NCBI GenBank assembly: GCA_944470555.2 | Contig: OX104131.1 | Location: 13,880,515-13,944,514, forward strand | DNA length: 64,000 nt | Direction: 5' to 3' | Origin: Heterobilharzia americana | Lineage: Eukaryota > Platyhelminthes > Trematoda > Strigeidida > Schistosomatidae | Part shown: positions 61,701-64,000 of the stretch, in pieces | Position numbering within the stretch: position 1 is the stretch's first letter | How the letters are laid out: the number at the start of each line of letters is the position of its first letter | The notes under the pieces: generated by a model | What the model was told of the DNA's origin: nothing | Databases searched by the model: none | Seen by the model: only the letters and a program-made list of their open reading frames with translations | Made by a program: the position numbers and the translations under genes

Positions 61701-62805
61701 GACCACGATATTGCAGTTACCTGTAGACCATTTCTGAATACCGAGCTAATGAAGTTTAAGTTAAGCTTTCTAGAAAAACAACTTCAATTTGCACAGTATA
61801 TTCTGTGCACATTGGACAACAAATATAATAAATCATAAGCGACGCTAAAACTGTTAATATATGTGTAAAAGTTGGGTACTGTGGTAGAAATCAATTCCAT
61901 ATTAGATTTGTTTATTTGATTTATAACACACAGTGATCTAGTATTATTTACTTGATGACGTTTTGAGCATAAATTCTCTGTTGCTCATAATCATATCAAT
62001 GTAATCATACTAATTTCGACATTTGATTTTTGAAATAGTGAAGAATATTTGTAGCTCAGGTGGATGGTCTTCATTGTATTGTGTTATCTGAGCTGGGTTG
62101 TTTAATCGTGATGCTTTCATCGTCCTTCTAACGATATCATGAGCACTAACTTCAGTATGAATTCAACACTTCACGATTAAACAACCCATCTCAGAGAACA
62201 CAATATGACCAAGACATTTGGTTTTTATAGTTATGCCACCTTGCCACCTCATTTGAGTTGTTTTTACTGGTAGCAAAATTTTCCTTATTTCTGGCACAGG
62301 TGTTGCGTCATTCTCATTACATGTATTAAGTGTTGATTCGATGAACGGAAATTCAGTAATCAATCTCTCTCTCCACCTAATTATATTGGACTTAAGTACA
62401 GTAGCTTTATCCAATATAATTAGGTGGAGAGAGAGATTGATTACTGAATTTTTGTTCATCAAATCATTACTCAACACATGTAATGAGAATGATGCAACAC
62501 CTATACCAGAAATAGGGAAAATTTTGCTACCAATAAAAACAACTCATATGGGGTGGCGTAACTGTAAAAACCAAATGTCGAAATTAGTATGATTACATTG
62601 ATATGATTATGAGCAACAGAGGATTTATGCTCAAAACGTCATCAAGTAAATAATACTAGATCACTGTGTGTTATAAATCAAATAAACAAATCTAATTTGG
62701 GACGTTAAAACTGTACCTGAAATTCTTCTTTTAAAGCAGAACAAGACTCTTCTAAATATTTTTTCATAACGTGAAAGAAATTCACTAACACTAACAGCTT
62801 GAGGC
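34548..62805 (-). CDS. Protein tyrosine phosphatase catalytic domain, seven exons identified
   Basis: Exons in coding order: 62805-62717 (89 bp), 60441-60370 (72), 52968-52922 (47), 46179-45992 (188), 40455-40299 (157), 37294-37131 (164), 34686-34548 (139). All have AG acceptors and GT donors, and the phase agrees at all six junctions; total 856 nt, about 285 aa, the usual size of a classical PTP domain. Motifs in order: [17 protein letters not shown] (phosphotyrosine loop, split over two introns), [59 protein letters not shown] (WPD loop), and the active site VHCTAGVGRTG split between the last two exons after HC. Key Cys, Arg and Asp are all present, so it should be active on phosphotyrosine. 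The C-terminal Q-loop and everything upstream of the domain (signal peptide, ectodomain or other domains) were not located, so receptor or cytosolic type is open. Introns are 2.3-7.4 kb and full of repeats. Confidence 0.9.
34700..37130. other. Phosphatase intron, no embedded feature recognised
   Basis: It is AT-rich. A 97-codon plus frame at 35299-35592 is rich in Phe, Lys and Ile and shows no family motif; I treat it as chance. Confidence 0.4.
37648..39080 (-). mobile_element. RTE retrotransposon, 5'-truncated 3' half (copy 4), in a phosphatase intron
   Basis: On the minus strand it runs from the region just before the RT core (CTGTCCACCCAAAACAAGCAAAATATTAAG near 39050) to the 3' end at about 37648. 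It carries the same indels as copy 3, including the broken FADD region and the [11 protein letters not shown] frame. One visible difference is a GGACT pentanucleotide run beside the RT core: four units here (38610-38629), two in copy 3. It lies in sense orientation in the intron between the KCFQYWP and WPD exons. Confidence 0.88.
40466..40494. repeat. (AT)n microsatellite at the 5' end of the intact RTE
   Basis: A short AT dinucleotide tract directly adjoins the first base of the element; a longer one follows its 3' end, suggesting insertion into an (AT)n run. Confidence 0.85.
40677..40730 (+). other. Stable RNA hairpin just upstream of the RTE endonuclease start
   Basis: GCCAGTTGG (40688-40696) pairs with CCAATTGGC (40714-40722) over 9 bp with one G-U pair, enclosing CC-TTCG-GG, a UUCG tetraloop (40703-40710). 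A competing GGCG/CGCC hairpin lies just before it. The decayed copy at 4.75 kb keeps the same hairpin, and there the competing GGTG/TGCC stem remains pairable. It lies 18 nt before the ATG at 40740. Confidence 0.5.
40683..43694 (+). CDS. RTE endonuclease - reverse transcriptase
   Basis: The open frame extends upstream to a TTG at 40560, but the first in-frame ATG is 40683 (about 1,003 aa). A later one at 40740 ([15 protein letters not shown], 984 aa) sits right at the endonuclease domain and matches where RTE proteins usually start. AP-endonuclease motifs: [42 protein letters not shown] motifs: [61 protein letters not shown] and the catalytic [11 protein letters not shown], then a C-terminal domain with [17 protein letters not shown]. 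The enzyme nicks target DNA and primes reverse transcription there. A His/Gln run (HHHHQQQQQ) near 43030 is a coding microsatellite. No frameshift or missing catalytic residue is seen, so it could act in trans on the three dead copies. Confidence 0.93.
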   Translation: MTPVGESLREANWPMCLLSMKAKVNVGTWNVRTMFEPSKAAQIAREMRRYNIEVLGICESRWNGSGLSKLSTGESIIYSGHPDANHEHTEGVAIMMSSRASKALMQWEPISSRIMTARFNSKGRKVTIIQCYAPTNNAEQEKKEEFYRQLQSTLDKTSVGDIKILMGDMNAKLGGDNTGRELTMGREALGEMNENGELFAEFCAFNDLVIGGSVFRHKDIHKATWISPDGHTKNQIDFISISRKWRRSLLNTRSRRGADVGSDHYLVQGTFQIKLKAFKEAGDRPQPKYNTRKLKDETTKEIFKAAIKTKWETSSNIPEETCVEEHWKSLKAMWKETCTTVLGRKKKEDKEWISTDTWKLIEERRMVKQKINQCKDAQRQEELSTMYKTLDKEVKKSARKDKRHFYETLASEAEQAAGKRDLTTLYQITRLLSGKRPTQMKPIKDEEGNLITKEEKQRKRWADHFKKLLNRPPPALRPEIPPAAAELQVNINPPTKMEVLNAIKLLKCGKAAGPDGIPPEALKTDAETTAAMLTPLLQKVWKEEKVPDDWKKGYLVKLPKKGDLSACKNWRGITLLSTPSKILSRIILERLKDALDSKLRPEQAGFRKYKSCADQIATLRIIIEQSIEWQSPLHLNFIDFEKAFDSVDREVIWKLLQYYGVPQTFIRLIQQLYEDATCQVIHNGKLSDAFEVKTGVKQGCLLSPMIFLIVVDWIMQQTVGSEKRGIHWTTEKNLEDLDFADDLCLMSHKLEDLQAKTNKLIEEAAKTGLQVNIEKTEVMKIPHHHHQQQQQTPITVNGRNLKEVTSFTYLGSTVSTTGGTDEDVKVRIGKARQAFISLKPVWRSSALSMRNKIRIFNTNVKSVLLYGSETWRVTKGISNKLQTFINNCLRSLLKIRWPEKISNKELWERTNQEPITQQICRKKWRWIGHALRRPTEDITRQALEWNPHGKRRVGRPRVTWRRSCEEEMRACGLSWDQVQKISENRGHWRRATEALCSTRNPRD
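43696..43746. repeat. (TAA)n/(AT)n tail and microsatellite
   Basis: The RTE 3' (TAA)n tail merges into a run of about 23 AT units. Confidence 0.9.
44080..44640. repeat. Family-C SINEs in a head-to-head pair
   Basis: A minus-strand copy (about 44230-44080; GGTTTCCAGCG, GGTCCAATCCCTGG on the minus strand) is followed by a plus-strand copy (about 44260-44640; CCCAGTAGCTCAATGGTAACG, GGCTAGATCCTTGG, CAGGTTTCCGATG). The A box is well kept in the plus copy. Confidence 0.6.
44640..45990. other. Intronic DNA without a recognised feature
   Basis: Phosphatase intron between the RTE/SINE cluster and the exon at 46179-45992. Nothing was recognised in either strand. Confidence 0.4.
46460..46690 (-). repeat. 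Hammerhead-bearing SINE-like repeat, family B
   Basis: On the minus strand a tRNA-like head (CCAAGCTCAGTGGTAACG near 46620, GGGTTCAAATTTC near 46590) is followed by CCTTGCTGATGAGTGCC (near 46543), a perfect CTGATGA core. GAAACC is also present, but the second arm of stem II (GCAC in the better copy) has become GGGAA. It shows that family B is a tRNA-headed unit carrying a hammerhead, like SM-alpha. Confidence 0.65.
47640..47800 (-). repeat. Decayed family-B hammerhead repeat
   Basis: On the minus strand near 47710-47650 the order CTGATGA - GTGTC - AACAA - GAAC - AAAG - ...GAGTC is seen; the core box is intact but stem II and GAAA are mutated. Confidence 0.5.
48600..49300 (+). pseudogene. Penelope-like element, C-terminal part with GIY-YIG endonuclease (family 1)
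   Basis: The plus strand reads a linker ([32 protein letters not shown]), then the GIY-YIG endonuclease start ([17 protein letters not shown]) and, after a stop at 48847 that replaces the usual Gln, [19 protein letters not shown]. Next come the tail ([38 protein letters not shown]) and a 3' UTR ending near 49290. The reverse transcriptase part is missing. The same tail and UTR form the arms of the palindromic repeats at 28 and 62 kb. Confidence 0.75.
49300..50020 (+). pseudogene. Penelope-like element, GIY-YIG part (family 2), decayed
   Basis: The plus strand reads [39 protein letters not shown] and then [20 protein letters not shown] (49694-49755), the second half of a GIY-YIG domain, with stops and shifts between. 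It follows the family-1 relic directly but is clearly different in sequence. Confidence 0.6.
50100..50335 (+). repeat. tRNA-derived SINE, family C, well-kept boxes
   Basis: It contains CCCAGTGGCTCAATGGTAACG (A box, near 50118) and GGTTGCGGGTTCGATCTCTGG (B box, near 50158), then the family tail CTGTCCAGTGCTCCCAGGTTTC. It inserted in or next to the Penelope-like debris. Confidence 0.7.
50780..51525 (+). pseudogene. Penelope-like element, GIY-YIG part (family 3), decayed
   Basis: The plus frame at 51113-51517 reads [21 protein letters not shown], then [19 protein letters not shown], the (G)IY...YI(G)RT pattern of the nuclease with G changed to R. Upstream, from about 50810, broken frames continue the RT-to-linker region. 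It is a different family from those at 48.6 and 49.3 kb. Confidence 0.65.
51530..53080. other. Phosphatase intron sequence around the 47-bp exon
   Basis: Apart from the exon at 52968-52922 no feature was recognised. Confidence 0.4.
53095..53225 (-). repeat. tRNA-derived SINE fragment
   Basis: On the minus strand it has GGTTTAGCAGATTTGCAGAC (A-box side) and CACTGGTTCGAATCCGGC (B box), then GGTCCAAATTTTCATTTTATC, the same 3' flank as the 54.4 kb copy. Confidence 0.55.
54345..54500 (-). repeat. tRNA-like SINE head with good A and B boxes
   Basis: The minus strand reads GGACCTCGTAGCTGAGTTGG (A box, near 54454) and GTCGCTGGTTCGAACCC (B box, near 54405), with TGGTCC closing an acceptor-like stem against GGACC. 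The 3' flank (CAAACTTTCATTTCACC) is shared with other copies, so this is a SINE rather than a working tRNA gene. An (AT)n tract lies at 54341-54354. Confidence 0.6.
54840..55200. repeat. SM-alpha-like SINE units, inverted, with decayed hammerheads
   Basis: A minus-strand module at about 54940-54908 has intact CTGACGA and GTCC but lacks the GGAC arm. A plus-strand module at 55034-55085 has TTGAGAA, GTCC/GGAC and GGAAC. The tail CGAGGTATCCGCATAGG at 55125 is SM-alpha-like. Confidence 0.6.
55240..56245 (+). mobile_element. Non-LTR retroelement 3' end with (ATT)n tail, tentative
   Basis: The plus strand has a broken coding stretch about 55680-55930 (including [20 protein letters not shown]) and ends in an (ATT)n run at about 56228-56242. 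The family is uncertain; the tail resembles those of CR1-like elements. Confidence 0.35.
57415..57905. repeat. Family-C SINEs as a long inverted pair
   Basis: A minus copy (57640-57415) and a plus copy (57680-57905) share A box, B box (GATCGAATTC / GTTCGATCCC) and the CTCCCAGGTTTCC tail, so the locus can fold into a hairpin with arms of about 200 nt. The centre at about 57645-57690 contains the GAACTGACAGAAGTAGGAAAT lead-in. Confidence 0.7.
58245..58510 (+). repeat. Decayed family-C SINE followed by a tRNA-like fragment
   Basis: TTGATGGCTAAATTGTAACCC, CTGAGGAGTCCCAAACTAG and CAGTGCTTCCAG mark a family-C copy. GTGGTCGCTAGTTCGAATCC at about 58440 is a separate B-box fragment like the one at 26.9 kb. 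Confidence 0.5.
59095..59405. repeat. Family-C SINEs, third head-to-head pair, decayed
   Basis: A minus copy (about 59225-59100) is followed by a plus copy (about 59235-59400; GGTCTTGGGTTCGATCAGTG, CATTGCTCCCAGGTTTCC). The pattern matches that of the 44 and 57 kb pairs. Confidence 0.55.
61100..61345. repeat. Family-B hammerhead repeats as an inverted pair
   Basis: The minus unit at about 61190-61125 has CTGATGA, GAAA and GTC intact with an unpaired stem II. The plus unit at about 61260-61345 has CTGACAA, GTGCC-AACAA-GTAG and GGAAG. Neither can be fully active by inspection. Confidence 0.55.
61345..61865. other. AT-rich intronic DNA
   Basis: No feature recognised between the family-B pair and the palindromic repeat. 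Confidence 0.4.
61865..62697. repeat. Palindromic Penelope-like repeat (copy 2)
   Basis: Inverted arms meet at about 62401 (left 61865-62391, right 62410-62697). It carries the same hairpin insert in the left arm as copy 1 (two paired blocks near 62086-62103 and 62178-62195). The short spacer between the arms is in the opposite orientation to that of copy 1. The right end lies 20 bp from the 5' splice site of the first identified phosphatase exon. Confidence 0.75.
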
Positions 62806-62809
62806 CTGT

Positions 62810-64000
62810 ACAAAACAAAATAGAAATCAGAAAATATAAAAGTTTATAAGTTTTTAGAAGGAAATATATAACTAAATTAATCAGTCTGATATTTTCTTAA
62901 GTTCGAAGGATTTACATCATGAATAATATGCTGCCTCCAAAGAATAGGCAAACATTACAACAAGTACTGAATTCGATAAACTTGTACATCATTTTAAAGA
63001 GCCATGCTTCAAATCAGTAGATCAGTGGGAAGTCAACAAATAATAAAAATTAACTAATCAGATCAATTTCTATCAAAAAAAACTGGAAGATGTAACAGAA
63101 GAATGATAACTGGGTTAAGAGTATGCAGTAATAGTTTAACGCCTCAAATGCATCACTATGACTGATTCCGTACGATAATGCTTGTGATCACCAGTTATGA
63201 AAGTCAATGTTTTTTTAATATCCTAGCAGAAAGCCTATTTATTTCATTAGAGTTCAAATGAACAGCCAGTAACTTCTTGAGTTTGCATTATTTCGTGTAT
63301 TGACCAAAATCATCTTTCTTTGAATATAGTCTTACTTCAAATAAAACAGACTACTACGGTTGATGATAGCTTAGTCTATGTAATATACAGATTATAATCA
63401 TCTGAGTTATTGAAAGTTTCTTTCGTTTGTTAATCAGCTTATTAGTAGTATATCTGAATCAGTTTAGCTAATTATATTCAAAGCTCTAGGAATTTATAAT
63501 ATATTAATGTGTCATTCACATTATCAGCATAGAATTTTTTAAACTGTCATTTCACAGAAACAGTAAAAGAAAAAAAAATATACATGTGAAATGTTTGATT
63601 CAAAATATGAAGCTTATTTCAGTAGCAAAATTCACTGGGTTATATTGAAATATTAACCATAGGTTGATTTCTATTTGGTTATAGGAGAGAATGGCAAAAA
63701 CAAAAATTCTTGTTTTCAGTCGATGTTATTTATTTTTGCTGCTTAATTGTACTCATTAGTAGTGGAAGTAAATAAGTCTACTCGATAGTGTTACATAACT
63801 AAAAAATTAAATTTTATAAACTTCTATACTTAATATGAACTTGAAGTGTTCCTAGTGTGATAAAAAATTATCTCAATTTATTAAAGTTTGTATTTTGATT
63901 TAATGTTTCAGTCTGTAACACTACTGCAATTTACTGATATAGCTTTCAATCTTAAAGGGTGAATTAATTTCTTTAAGATGACTGATGAGTTTACACGAGT
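62810..64000. other. Sequence upstream of the first identified phosphatase exon
   Basis: AT-rich; no further exon with the required phase (two bases of a codon before the donor) and no repeat was recognised. The gene very likely continues to the right of the window. Confidence 0.4.

Noticed and set aside
62717..62805. Frameshift in the first phosphatase exon
   Set aside because: Another frame of this exon looks phosphatase-like near its end (KEEF), but only the frame used here joins the next exon without a stop, so no frameshift need be assumed.
1..64000. CRISPR array, operons or bacterial insertion sequences
   Set aside because: No regularly spaced direct repeats with unique spacers and no bacterial gene organisation; the sequence is eukaryotic nuclear DNA.

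Overview
The window reads as nuclear DNA of a blood fluke (Schistosoma, species not resolved). The evidence is AT-rich sequence, very short 5' introns of about 29-37 bp beside multi-kilobase later introns, an RTE-type retrotransposon, a CsRn1/Boudicca-like Ty3/Gypsy element, Penelope-like fragments with GIY-YIG domains, CR1-like fragments, and SINE-like repeats that carry decayed hammerhead ribozymes. Nothing here is bacterial or organellar.

Layout. 1-3.03 kb holds the 5' part of a minus-strand CsRn1/Boudicca-type LTR retrotransposon (LTR, tRNA-Trp-type primer site, frameshifted gag, open pol running off the left edge). 4.56-7.8 kb is a decayed RTE copy on the plus strand. 7.8-14.3 kb is mostly old CR1-like debris and unassigned DNA. 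14.70-20.91 kb is a complete plus-strand host gene for the small GTPase IFT27 (RABL4): seven exons, five introns of 29-37 bp and one of 5.5 kb that holds a minus-strand CR1-like relic. 21.7-29 kb is repeat-rich (two hammerhead-bearing SINE-like families, an RTE 3' half, a palindromic Penelope-like repeat).

From about 29.5 to 62.8 kb the minus strand carries a protein tyrosine phosphatase domain spread over at least seven small exons (62805-62717, 60441-60370, 52968-52922, 46179-45992, 40455-40299, 37294-37131, 34686-34548). Their phases agree at every junction and together give about 285 residues, a full catalytic domain. Its introns host almost every other feature of the right half: an intact RTE with a roughly 1,000-residue endonuclease/reverse transcriptase ORF (40.5-43.7 kb, antisense to the gene), a second RTE 3' half (37.65-39.08 kb), three Penelope-like GIY-YIG remnants (48.6-51.5 kb), tRNA-derived SINEs often in head-to-head pairs, and a second palindromic Penelope-like repeat (61.87-62.70 kb).

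Neither host gene appears as a long open reading frame. Both were found by joining short exons at GT-AG sites with matching phase and by family motifs. All assignments come from reading the sequence; no database search was run.
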